From Gonatopus flavifemur (lineage: Eukaryota; Arthropoda; Insecta; Hymenoptera; Dryinidae): a stretch of DNA of 64,000 nt. A program made the translations under genes and the position numbers. Where the stretch lies: contig JAFFJZ010000014.1 of the NCBI GenBank assembly GCA_018340375.1, forward strand, positions 1,674,001 to 1,738,000, given 5' to 3'. Shown here one piece after another: positions 46,545 through 56,500 of the stretch. The notes beneath the pieces are model-generated. The model searched no databases and was not told the DNA's origin. It worked only from the letters and a program-made list of their open reading frames with translations. Within the stretch, counting starts at the first letter, position 1. Every line of letters begins with the position of its first letter.

Positions 46545-48030
46545 ATGGCACTTTCAGAGGAAGAACGAATCATTATTCCATTGATGTGTGGCTACGGAAA
46601 TCGTCAACGATCTTTCAGGGAGGTACAAACCTTATTCCACGATGAATATCGCGTCGGTACATCGGGGGTTCCCTAAAGTACAATCTCCAGAAGAATTCCA
46701 CGTTTCCCACGAACTAGGAGTGTTAAGATCACCCGAGGTCTGGCAGGCCACGCATAACCACTAACCATGATATTGCGGTGTAAGTCATACAATCATTTGT
46801 TGAGAAACAGCACAACTCCATCCGTAGAACTTTGCAAGCTCATGATATTAGTTGCCGCTCCATTCAGCGCATTCCTCAAACTGCGAAGTTCCATCCCTTC
46901 AAAATCATACTTGTGCAAGAATTACATGAGGATGAGTTTGACCGTCGCTTGCAATTTTGCGGAACCCTTATGGAAATGATCGATGAAAATCCTTACCTGT
47001 TAGATAGGGCTTTTTTTCCGACGAGGCCACCTTTTGCCTGAATGATAACGTCAATAGACACAACCCAGATAACATCAGAAGTCTTCTGAACGTTCTAGCA
47101 ACATAACCCAAGTTCTGCGCGGCTTGATGTCCGGGGAGTAGGGTTTGATATGTTCACAGAACCTCCATTTTTAGTGCACCCGAATACGCTCCCGGTACGT
47201 TCTTTTCATCTCACACGGAACGACCTTAGTATGTTTTCCAAACGTACTTTGATGGAAACTAACCTTTACAAACATATGTGTAGTATCGCAGAACGTCTTT
47301 GACACCTTTATTGAACACATCCCCAAAACGTCGCTTGGTGAAGATAAATAGAACATTACGGAACATTTATATGTCCCTGGGACGTACATGCGACGTTCTT
47401 AGAACGTCTTGGGATCTCATTTGAACGTTTTCTGTGTGAGCAAGTACGTTTTATGAATGTTTAGAAAACCTCCCGATGCTATCCGGGAACATCCGATATT
47501 GGAGCGAGGATAATTCTCATCAGATGAACGGAGCAAAATCTCAATATCCACAAAAATTCAATGTTTGAACAGGGATAATGGGGGATCAGGTTATAGGGCC
47601 ATTTTTCATTGATGGAAATCTCAGAGCTGCAAAATATTTGAATTTGCTTCGGAATCACATTATCCCTTTGATTTTGAATATTGCTGGTGGTAATTTTGAT
47701 ACGGTGATTCTAGCAAGAAAGCTCATTTTGGCGTTCAGGTGAAGCACTTCGTCGATGAGACACTTCTGGAGCGATGGATTGGGTGGAGAGGGAAAATTGA
47801 GTAGCCACCCCGATCTCCAGACCTCACGCCATTGGGTTTTTTTGGGGGGATTCCTAAAAGATTGGCTTTACTGCACGTAACCGACAAGTTTGGACGAGTT
47901 GCAGCAGAATATCTTCGATCAAACAGGATTGATCACTCCGCAAATGTTGGAAGAGGTCGGATGGAGTTCTTATGAGCGGTTGACGGGCTGTCAGGAAGTT
48001 GGAGGACACCAGTTCGAACAATTGCGATAG
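46545..48030 (+). pseudogene. DD41D-like transposase 2, broken
   Basis: Related in layout to the protein at 4505-5560. The start MALSEEERIIIPLMCGYGN is at 46545, followed by QTLFHDEYRV, an HTH-containing middle, DEFDRRLQFCGTLMEMI, NRHN then IRYWSEDN across the removed 47064-47487 element, IMGDQVIGPFFIDGNL, VKHFVDETLLERWIGW and PPRSPDLTPLGFF. The QQDGAP box is lost and the third catalytic aspartate is glycine (TPLGFF for TPLDFF). Several stops and frameshifts. Clearly dead. Confidence 0.75.
47064..47487. mobile_element. CCC-ended 424 bp element, AA duplication
   Basis: Ends CCCAGATAACATC and inverted CCCGGATAGCATC, flanked by AA (47062-47063, 47488-47489). The core repeats AGAACGTTC/GGAACGT words. 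Removing it with one AA joins NRHN to IRYW, the conserved box of the host transposase. Confidence 0.85.
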
Positions 48031-48078
48031 TGTGCCAAGCACATGATCGTTGATGATGATTGTTCGACCCTGTGCGCA

Positions 48079-48084
48079 AGCACG

Positions 48085-48127
<43 letters not shown>
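48079..48127 (+). repeat. (AC)n microsatellite at the inner end of the right arm
   Basis: GCACGCACGC then (AC)n, mirroring 45293-45331 within the terminal repeats. Confidence 0.9.
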
Positions 48128-48130
<3 letters not shown>

Positions 48131-49119
48131 AAGAATCAGGTTCCCGACAGGTCCACGCCGTTGATTCTGTGTGATGCCAATGTTCATTCGAAAAAAATAA
48201 AATCGAATAATCATTCCCCCTTCAAAAGTTATGGGGGTGTTTCCAAACTTCGCCACGTTGGAATATTAAAATGACCATTACTCAGCGAAAATGATCCAAT
48301 TCCAAAAAAACCGCTGGATTCGGGTTGGGAAATCCTATTGAATGACGTATCACAAGCGTCTCCGTCTCATTTAAGATTCTGGGCACCATCCACTCCTCAT
48401 CACCGCCTAAAGGGCTGGAAGACTCGAAGCCCTCCGTTATGATAGATCCCTCCTTCAATTGAAGAAGAATTAGATCACAATTAGATCATGCCCCGCTCTG
48501 AAGTTATGGGAGTATTTTTAGACTTTTGGGTCACCCTATATATGTCATTTCCCCCGCAGTGTTGAATTTCCGTTATTTTGGCTTGAATCGATGAATTATT
48601 ATGAGACATGGGTTCTACGGGTTTTTGAGGCTGCTAAATCCAAATTTACAGTCAGAAAACGAATCTGAGATGGGCGATCCAATGTGGCGGACGTGGATTC
48701 AGTCATTTTCGCAATTGTGGACAGATTCATATGACACATTGATTCTATTGTAAATAACCATTTGTACCTCGTATTATTGTTCTTTTCGTCACGTATAGAT
48801 CATGAAGTCTCTTAGCGCGAAATCCCGTGTTTGAAAAACCAGAGACAATAGAAGATTTTAACAATTCTTCTTCTTATTATTCTGTTTCTTGATTTCGAAT
48901 AATTTCCATCAGTGATAGTGGAGCTTGTGAAAATGTAGGTTTCTGACCTTCGCCGATTGTGAAAAAGCTCCGGGATCGAGAGAAATTATGGTCAGACTCG
49001 TTGATTATCTCTGGATGTTGGAGGGAAATAGGAGTTTATACGATAAACTTCCTCTTAGTGTGAATGCTCTTAACTATGATTGAATTCATCCCGCCTTGTA
49101 TCTATTTTTACATCAACAA

Positions 49120-49238
49120 CCCGACTGGAAATTCTGTCACATTTGATCGGGTTAACCTGGTGTTTGATGAGGACCCGATCAGGACCTGGTCGGGTCCTAA
49201 TCAAACGCCGGGTTAACCCGATTGAATTTCTAGTCGGG
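49120..49238. mobile_element. CCC-ended 119 bp element, AA duplication
   Basis: Ends CCCGACTGGAAATTC and inverted CCCGACTAGAAATTC, flanked by AA (49118-49119, 49239-49240). The core repeats GACCCGATCAGG/GGGTTAACC words. The DNA on either side (48541-49119 and 49241-49660) shows only the decayed tandem unit near 48650. Confidence 0.8.
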
Positions 49239-49661
49239 AAGTGGTTTGCGTGATGATCACAATAACCCATTCTTCCCAATTTTGTTACCTGTCTACAATT
49301 ATATTTCGCTCCAATAATAGACGATGAGATCAATATACTCATCCGCTCACGTCGAAGTTATTCACCGTTGATCGTTGACAACTTTTGACGTCAGCGAAAG
49401 TGAATCGAAAACTTTCAAGGCCAGAATAAATTTGGCACTAGACTCAATAACTACATCTATGTCAATATTCACAACAGTCCATAGTGATATATGGAATTAT
49501 AACCTTGAATGCATTCTTAGATTATTAGAAATTTCTACATGCAATTGAATGATTTGCTGCGCCGAAGAAAAAAAATAGAGGAATTTACCTTAGAATGACA
49601 AAGCATTGCTTCGAGTCTCTTAATAGCAATATTTACAAAATATATTGTCAAATAATTCACA

Positions 49662-49897
49662 CACGGAGAAAAAAGATCTGCTGAAAAGTATCATACTTCA
49701 TAGTGGTCGAGCATCAGTCTTGTCCAAATCAAATTATTTACATGAAAATATCTACAAAAGTAGTATACTTCCTTAGGAAAGTCCAAGCCAGTATGGTACG
49801 TTTAGAGATATTTTCACGTGAATAATTTGATCTGGACGAGACTGATGCTCAGACACTATAAAGTATGGTACTTCTTAGCAGACCTTTTTTCTCCGTG
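49662..49897. mobile_element. CACGGAG-ended MITE, CA duplication
   Basis: Ends CACGGAGAAAAAAGATCTGC and inverted CACGGAGAAAAAAGGTCTGC, flanked by CA (49660-49661, 49898-49899). 236 bp; arms share TTTACATGAAAATATCT-like text. Confidence 0.8.
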
Positions 49898-50282
49898 CAT
49901 CATAAGACAAATATAGATTCTTCTCTTATGATGTGAATTATTAGACAATATATTTTGTGAAAAGACTCAGGCGGTGTGCATGTGCGAGCATCGTGTGAAT
50001 GCGTAACATAAGATATTTTGTTAAAATAGAAAAGTAAGCGCTGAAAATAGGGAACAGTGTAAAGGGAATAATAGTTTAATAACAGTGATTGGGTGACAGT
50101 TAAGGTGAGATACAGGAAAGTGTATTAAAGAAGACATTCGAAGGGAAGTTTAGGCAGAGAAATAGGTCAAGGCGAGTAAGAGTACGAGAGGAGGGAAGGG
50201 AGGGAACAGCGATAGTAGTAGGCAGAGAACGATAGAGATGGCGTTAGGAGGCAGTGGCACTTTGGTGAAAATGGAGCTCATA

Positions 50283-50554
50283 CATGGAAAGAACTCTGAA
50301 GCTACCGTAGTATGTGAGCCTGTCGCACTATAGTAGCTTGGCTGCCCACATACGAGCGTATTGCCGCTGTGTACCAAAGTTGATTCGACAGTCAGCCAAT
50401 GTGGTATGACGAAGCGCCGAACTGAATTTGCTCCCGTGTAATACCACGATGGTATGACTCAGGAGCAAACAGGCCTCGACGCGCGTAGTGGGCAGCCAAG
50501 CTACTATAGTGCGACGGGCTTACATACTACGGTAGCTTCAGAGTTCTTTCCGTG
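50283..50554. mobile_element. MITE with CAYGGAAAGAACTC ends, TA duplication
   Basis: Ends CATGGAAAGAACTCTGAAGC and inverted CACGGAAAGAACTCTGAAGC; arms extend over GCACTATAGTAGCTTGGCTG. Flanked by TA (50281-50282, 50555-50556). 272 bp, more GC-rich than its surroundings. Confidence 0.8.
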
Positions 50555-50775
50555 TACACAAAGCGAAAAACGTTTCAACTCTCTCTTTCTGGAGCGTATG
50601 ATACCCGCTTGCTGGAAAGTCATCAAATCATACGTTCTGCATACGTTTCATGAACTTCCGATCCCGTTTTGCATTTGCTTCATGTAACGTAAGAGTAGGT
50701 TATAAGGAGTGTATGCGAGTCATACCTATTCTGACTTCAAATAACGTCTTTCAGCAATCGATGTCAACAACGATC

Positions 50776-50846
50776 CATGGCTCAGTGGATGAGACCCTAC
50801 CATAGTGAACGTCACCGGTTTGATTCTCACCACAAGGTTCAATTTT
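50776..50846 (+). other. tRNA-like module (SINE-type)
   Basis: Box A-like TGGCTCAGTGGATGAG near 50778 and a degenerate box B-like GGTTTGATTCTC near 50817. It is followed by a CT-rich tail. Confidence 0.5.
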
Positions 50847-51019
50847 TTTGTCTAGATTTCTTGAATTTTTCCCGCTTTCTTTGTTTCAACTTCCGTTTCA
50901 CATACTCTTTGGATCCTTCCCATTCAAGCTTCGTATACTTTCCATTAGCGTTTCTGTTACCCTTCAGCATACGCTTCGTTTACTCTTTCTTTTCGCTCCC
51001 ATTTTCACCAAGGTTGTGA

Positions 51020-52262
51020 GAAAGTATCGTTCGAAGATGAGGTCAAGGTTAGGAAAGAAATTAGCAAAGGGATGAAAAAACTAAAAGGTGACACACAAAA
51101 ATGTGAGGAGTTAATAACAAGATTAGAGAAGAGAAAAGGAATGGGAAAAGAAACTGGAGGAATGGAAGGAAAGAATGGTAATACTAGAAACAAAAATTCA
51201 AGATAAATGTGGAAGTGTAACATATGATACAGAAAGTGAAGAGAGAAGTAATAGAAGCTACAGAGATGAAACGAGAAGTAATAAAAGCGGAAAAAGCTAT
51301 GTTATGAGTGAAAGGAGTAGCAGATGGGGGAATCAATGGGAAGTAAATCAGGATTGAGTGTAAGAGAGGTAGATAAGATAAAGAAACTACTAAGTGGAAG
51401 AGAAAAGGCTGATAGAAAGAATAATATCGCGATAAAGAGACTCAAAACAAAAGTAAAGGATCAAAAAGAGAAAACAGTGAAGTGCATTGAGGATAAATTA
51501 GAAATATAAATTGATGTGGTGGGAGCAAGGAGGAACGGAAATATGATTATTCTCAGTTTAAAAAGCTTTGAAGAAAAGATGGAGCTGATGAAAAATAAAT
51601 ATAAAATAGGGTGAGAGAACGTTTTCATAGAAAATGATTTAACATGGGCAAAAAGAAAAATGCAGGAAAATATTAGGCAATGGGCTAAAAAGCGAAAACA
51701 AGAAGGAAACAGGGTAAAAGTAGGTTTCGGAAAAGTGGAGAGAGACGGAGTGTGGAAGAATTGAAGGGAAACAGAGCAAATGGAAAGAGAAGGGGAGTAG
51801 AAGATGAAAGGTAGGGAAGAAATAGAAGGAGCAGAGGAAGCAGGTGGTAGCGAGGTGAGGAATTCTTGGATGATCGGAAGTGGAGGAAGAATAGGGAGGG
51901 GCATAAGATAAATAGAAATAAGGTGATGGATACAAATGAAAAAAGCGAGAAAAATAGGGAAGTAGAAAGCGAAATCAGAATCATTTTCTGGAATATCGCG
52001 GGATTAAGAAATAAAGAAAAGGATGTATGGAATTTCCTGGAAGACTTTCACTTCATAGAATCAACGGGAACTTAGGTGGAAGGAATAGGATGGGTAGAAT
52101 TAGGAGATAAGTTATCAGAATCACATACATGGGAGGTAGATACTTTAAAATATTCAGGATTTACTTTTAATAGGAAAAAAGAAACTACAAAGATCATATT
52201 AGGGAATTGAAATTTGAAGGAAGAATGGCAGTTAATAAAACATGGGGGTTGAAAGAATGGGT
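51020..52262 (+). pseudogene. Second LINE: purine-rich ORF1 remnant and start of ORF2
   Basis: A long purine-rich, Lys/Glu-rich stretch (about 51020-51900) has the composition of a non-LTR ORF1 but is broken into short frames. From about 51975 the frame reads IRIIFWNIAGLRNKEKDVW, FLEDFHFI, then (after a stop) VEGIGWVELGDKL, the N-terminus of an AP-type endonuclease where FWNIAGL is the first conserved block. A matching purine-rich 5' part may lie at about 50040-50280, before the 50283 MITE. A family different from the LINE at 42641. Confidence 0.65.
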
Positions 52263-52263
52263 A

Positions 52264-52475
52264 CACAGAAAAAAAAACTATCTTGTATCAAGAAAATATT
52301 GTTTTCGTTATATATGAAACACGGATTGTCTCAGTTGAATGCAATTTGCTTTGAATCAAGAATTTAGTTTTTTCCTGTGTTTGATTCAAAGCAAATTGCA
52401 TTGAACTGAGAAAATCCGTGTTTCATATATAATGAAAACAATATTGTCTTGATACAAGATAGTTTTTTTTTCTGT
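52264..52475. mobile_element. Near-perfect 212 bp hairpin element
   Basis: Arms ACAGAAAAAAAAACTATC and inverted copy pair almost throughout (for example CTTGTATCAAGA and ATTGCATTGAACTGAGA) around a short loop near 52370. It sits exactly at an internal deletion of the second LINE. Confidence 0.8.
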
Positions 52476-52648
52476 TTATGTAAACAAGATTTTTTAAGGA
52501 GAGGGAAACTCTTCAACTATTTAGTAAGAAGCGTAATGGCATACGGTTTGGAAATATGGGGATGGGAAGAAGAGGGACTGGATGAAATACAATCAGATTA
52601 TGTTAGAAGGCTTTTCGACCTGAATTTCTAGACACCAAGATATATATA
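52476..52648 (+). pseudogene. C-terminal fragment of the second LINE ORF2
   Basis: Reads FNYLVRSVMAYGLEIWGWEE then EIQSDYVRRLFDLNF, the region after the reverse transcriptase domain of insect non-LTR elements (usual YGAEIWGW). Everything between the endonuclease start and here is missing. Confidence 0.7.
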
Positions 52649-52649
52649 T

Positions 52650-52835
52650 TAGGTGTATAACTTGACTTCCGCCGTTTTTTTTCCGGAATTCGAGGCTTTA
52701 TTGTGGAAAACTGGTTATACATTTATGATTCAAAGTATTGTCCATCGCTGGCCACTACTTCCTCACATCTTGAGGGCAGCATAAGAATCCCGCGTTGAAA
52801 AAACTGGTCATGTTTTGAAGCGATCATTTTTATAA
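52650..52835 (-). pseudogene. Mariner 3' end fragment
   Basis: The last residues of a mariner transposase (IASKHDQFFQRGILMLPSR, EEVVASDGQYFES then stop) and the 3' terminal repeat, which reads AGGTGTATAACTTGACTTCC from the outside. It abuts the truncated end of the gypsy element, so one landed in or recombined with the other. Confidence 0.75.
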
Positions 52836-52839
52836 CCCC

Positions 52840-53550
52840 CAAGGGTGACGAATGTAATCCTTTTAACATTTGTTTATGTAGCGTTTCCGGTATTACAAGC
52901 CTGTAACCTCAAGTTAGACATCCTCTTTCAATATCCAGCTCATTACGTTTGCTACGAAAATTCTTTTCTATCGCAGACAATTCGTCCGTTTCCGGCCATT
53001 CATTTTGAATGTAATAGATAATCTTTTTTAGTAATTTATCATTGGCTATTGCTTTAGCTACTTGAGAAAAATCTATTATTGAACATTCGCTTTGAATATG
53101 GTGAATATCAGCGTTGCCAGTATTCCCTAGAAAAATCTTCAGCATCTGATGATTGGTCATTTCTTGTACAACCGGCCAATCATATTCCCAATTTGGAAAG
53201 AAATAACCAATGCCAAAAAATCTGAAGATTTTTCTAGGGTATACTGGCATCACTGGTGAATATTCGAATATTCTGTCTAAAAAACTGGCGTATTTATCCG
53301 AGATTGGTAGGCGTGACAGTGCATCACAGTTTCCATTCGCTTTAGACTTTACAATTTCCATTACATATGTGTATCCCGACAGAAAATGAGCCCATCTTTG
53401 TAGCCTACTATTCATCATGGTTGACATATTTTTACTCCCGAAAATCAATTTTAAGGGCTCATGATCCGTCTTCAGAATTATGCTATTACCATATACGTAT
53501 TGGTGAAATTTTTTGAAACCAAATATTATGGCACCGGCTTCTTTACCAAT
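52840..53550 (-). pseudogene. Gypsy RNase H (second half) and integrase zinc region start
   Basis: Continues the RNase H begun at 57935-58126: GKEAGAIIFGFKKFHQYVYG, LKTDHEPLKLIFGSK, RLQRWAHFLSGYTY and ANGNCDALSRLP. A spacer then leads to GYRLVIPETLHKQML and KGLHSSPLGVIKM, the start of the integrase H2C2 region. There is one stop after RGCLT, then truncation near 52836. Confidence 0.75.
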
Positions 53551-53551
53551 T

Positions 53552-56500
53552 GAAGGCCTGGATTTAATAACTCGCTGAGCGCTCGAAAACATGAAAAAGT
53601 ATTGTCCAAGCTATAATTTTTAGCGTGAAAAAAAAGTTGGAATTTCGAAAAACAAAAAATACTGGGTGATAGGTCTTGAAAAATCAACCCAAGTCTCTAT
53701 TTGTCATTCTTCTCTAGGATCGATAGTTTTGATGAAAAAAAAATAAAATTGCACATTTTTTTCTACCTTAAATCATTATTTTCCAACATTAAATTCGTTC
53801 GATCTCATTCATTTTTCGAAGAATCAAAATAAAACTTACAGATTCTGATTCGTGAAATTCCAAGGAAGACGACAGTGTTTGAAAAAATTGTAAAAGTTAA
53901 TAACAAATGATTGATTTTTTAATCCGAAGTGAAACTCATGTTTTCCACGCTTTGCATTGAAAAAGTGGTGGGGGAAGTATGAGCTACAAAAAACTTCCAG
54001 CGACAAAGTTGTTCGCTAGTGTATGGACTAACTTTGTGGAAAATTTCAAGTCGATTGGGTTATTACTTTGGAAAATACAGCGATTTATTTACAAGCGCGT
54101 AACCCTTATTAGTGATGATTCTCACGTAGTTGCAGGTTGAATATGAGAGGCTACACGAAACATCATGTCCACCCGACTTTTCACCGTAAGTTTATATTTC
54201 TTGAGTTGGAGAATCCAAATATCGAACTACTTCTGCAAAATTCATGTCCCATTCTCAGTTATAAACAATTTGATTGTTAAAGACGTGTTTATACCAAAAA
54301 GTTCGGTATTTGAGGAGGATAATCGTTCGGGTACAAAAAGTTCTGCATTTCTCGGGGAGAGATTATCTATTCAACTCTTTTCTCAATATTTATTTGGATC
54401 ATTCATTTGAATAATCCATCAAGAATCGAGTGTGTAATTTTTCAATTTTTATTACAAAACCTTTACTTTGTCGCTATTTCTGTGCTAAAAAAACATTACA
54501 AAACTACGAGGATGAAAATCGTTTCAATTTTTCGACCCGGGTGAGGGAGTAGGAGAAGGCTGATCGGATTCATTTGTTTCAAAACACACGTGTCCGATGT
54601 TCCGGTGCTTTGTTCATGATTCTGAAGATTCAACTGCTTAGTGACGTTATAGATGTGTTTTATTGTGCAGTTTGTTATGTACAACGTGCATCATTGAAGA
54701 AATATAATCCGTTATCGATACAATATTTGAATCTGTCGTAATACTTTATTGTTATCCATTATATTATCGTTGGTGAAAAATGTCAGGAGAAAATCATGCG
54801 CGAACTGGCAGAAAAAGGACGAGAGATGAAAGTAGTTGGAAGAATGATAAAAGAAAAGTTTTAAGAAATGAAGTATGCTATTTCTGAAAATTATTGATTT
54901 ATGGTATAATGCTGTATGCATGAGCTCTAATAGAAACTAATAGGTGTCATTTTATGGATTCCAATAGTTTACTGCAGATTTGTCGTATCGTTTCGTCACA
55001 ACCACTATTGGATTTTCATTAAGTTTTGTGTGAGAGACAACATTCTATTGATATTTATTTGTGCAATCAGAGGAATGGGATAAGTGCCGGTGGAAAACAA
55101 AATTTCTTTTAGAAACCCGTGTCGTGTTGTCACAGAGTCTATAAGTTTCTATTGGAACATATTGGACTTTCCAAATAGAGTAATCGGTCGTATCATGAAT
55201 TTCATTTTTATCAAATATATGTATTAATTATTCAACAGGGAAAAGAATATATATCAAGCTCAAAAAACGTGGTCCCAGCAAAGGTATTTCAGCCCGCGAT
55301 GTTCTGCTGTAAGAAAGAATGTTTTCGCAACATCAGCGGATCACATCAACACGAATTCTACACCTCGTTTTGGTCTTCTGGAGATGACAATTCACAAAAT
55401 ATTTTACTGCAACAAACAATGAAAAAAACATCTTCAAGTCCGAACGAAAACGCTGAAAAAACAGTTAATTCATGGTCTTATTATTTCGTTTCTATGTACG
55501 GAAACGTACCTGTTTGTCAAAATTTTCTATGTCTTTTATTGAATATTCAGAGAGGTAGATTTTCAAGTGTGCAAAAGAAATTCTTGAGGGTAAGACTTTG
55601 CAAGATAATCGCGGCAAAATTAATCACCGTATTCTTTTATCCAATGATTTGAAAAACATGATCTATGAACATTGTTTATGTATTCCACATTCTGATTCAC
55701 ACTATGGTCGTGAAAGTTCTTCTTTGAAGTATTTTGATCATTCGGACTTGAATATATCTACCTTATACAAATTATTCATTGAATATTATAAGAACAAAAC
55801 AGGTGATTCAAGTCCTCCAATTAAAGAATCAACTTATTATAAATATTTCAATCATCAAGTTGATTTTACTTTCTCCAAACCTCGCACTGACGTCTGTAAT
55901 TTTTGTTTTGAGCACAGGAATAGCGATAAAGTTAATATTGAATTAGAAAACCATAAGAAAAGTGTAGAGGAACATAAAATTCTGAAGAAAGCTATGTTAG
56001 CTGAACCAAATGTTCTATGTCTAGAATTTGATTTCGGCCAAAACTTGCCTTTGCCAAAAATTCCTGTCTCTGAACAATTTTACCGTCGACTTATTTGGCT
56101 GAATATTTTTAATGTACATGTTCTTAGTAATCATAAGAGAAGCTATATGTATTTTTTCATGGAAGGCAACTTGAAAAAAGCAGCAAACACTGTGTGTAAT
56201 TTTCTTTGGGATACCATACAAAAAGAACTGAAGATTGATTATTATGACAAAATATACTTGTTTTCGGATGGATGCGGGGGGCAAAATAAAAATTATTTAA
56301 TATTCACTTTTCTGTCGATGTTATCGAAAAAATTACAAGTTGAAATCCATCATGTATATCCGGTTCGTGGTCATTCTTATTGCTCTTGTGATCGCAACTT
56401 TGGTTCGTATGGTCAGAAGAAGAAAAAAATGGAAACAATAGAAACGCAAGATGACTACATTCGGTTGATAGAGAGTGCGAGGAATCCGCCATTCACAGTG

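Larger units (their letters stand above)
44857..48538 (+). mobile_element. Second DD41D-type element, long repeats ending in microsatellites
   Basis: Ends CAGGGTGGTGCAAAAGTCT and inverted TAGGGTGACCCAAAAGTCT, flanked by TA (44855-44856, 48539-48540). The inverted repeats are about 470 bp and their inner ends are (CG)n(TG)n at 45293-45331 and (AC)n at 48079-48127. Inside are a hAT remnant (45364-46370) and a broken transposase (46545-48030). Confidence 0.85.

Noticed and set aside
47854..48274. Overlapping ORFs rich in Cys/Val or Thr/His
   Set aside because: They are translations of the (AC)n microsatellite and the adjacent antisense of a dead transposase.
2712..50846. Functional tRNA genes
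   Set aside because: Box A and B-like motifs are present, but acceptor stems do not pair and the middle regions are expanded with TAGG repeats.
50258..51018. Possible outer inverted repeat (TTGGTGAAAATGG near 50261, inverted near 51010)
   Set aside because: The match is short and the flanking dinucleotides do not agree, so I could not define an element around the MITE and tRNA-like module.
51461..51984. Minus-strand ORFs of 98-147 codons rich in Ser, Phe, Leu and Pro
   Set aside because: They are the antisense of the purine-rich LINE ORF1 remnant; composition alone keeps the frames open.
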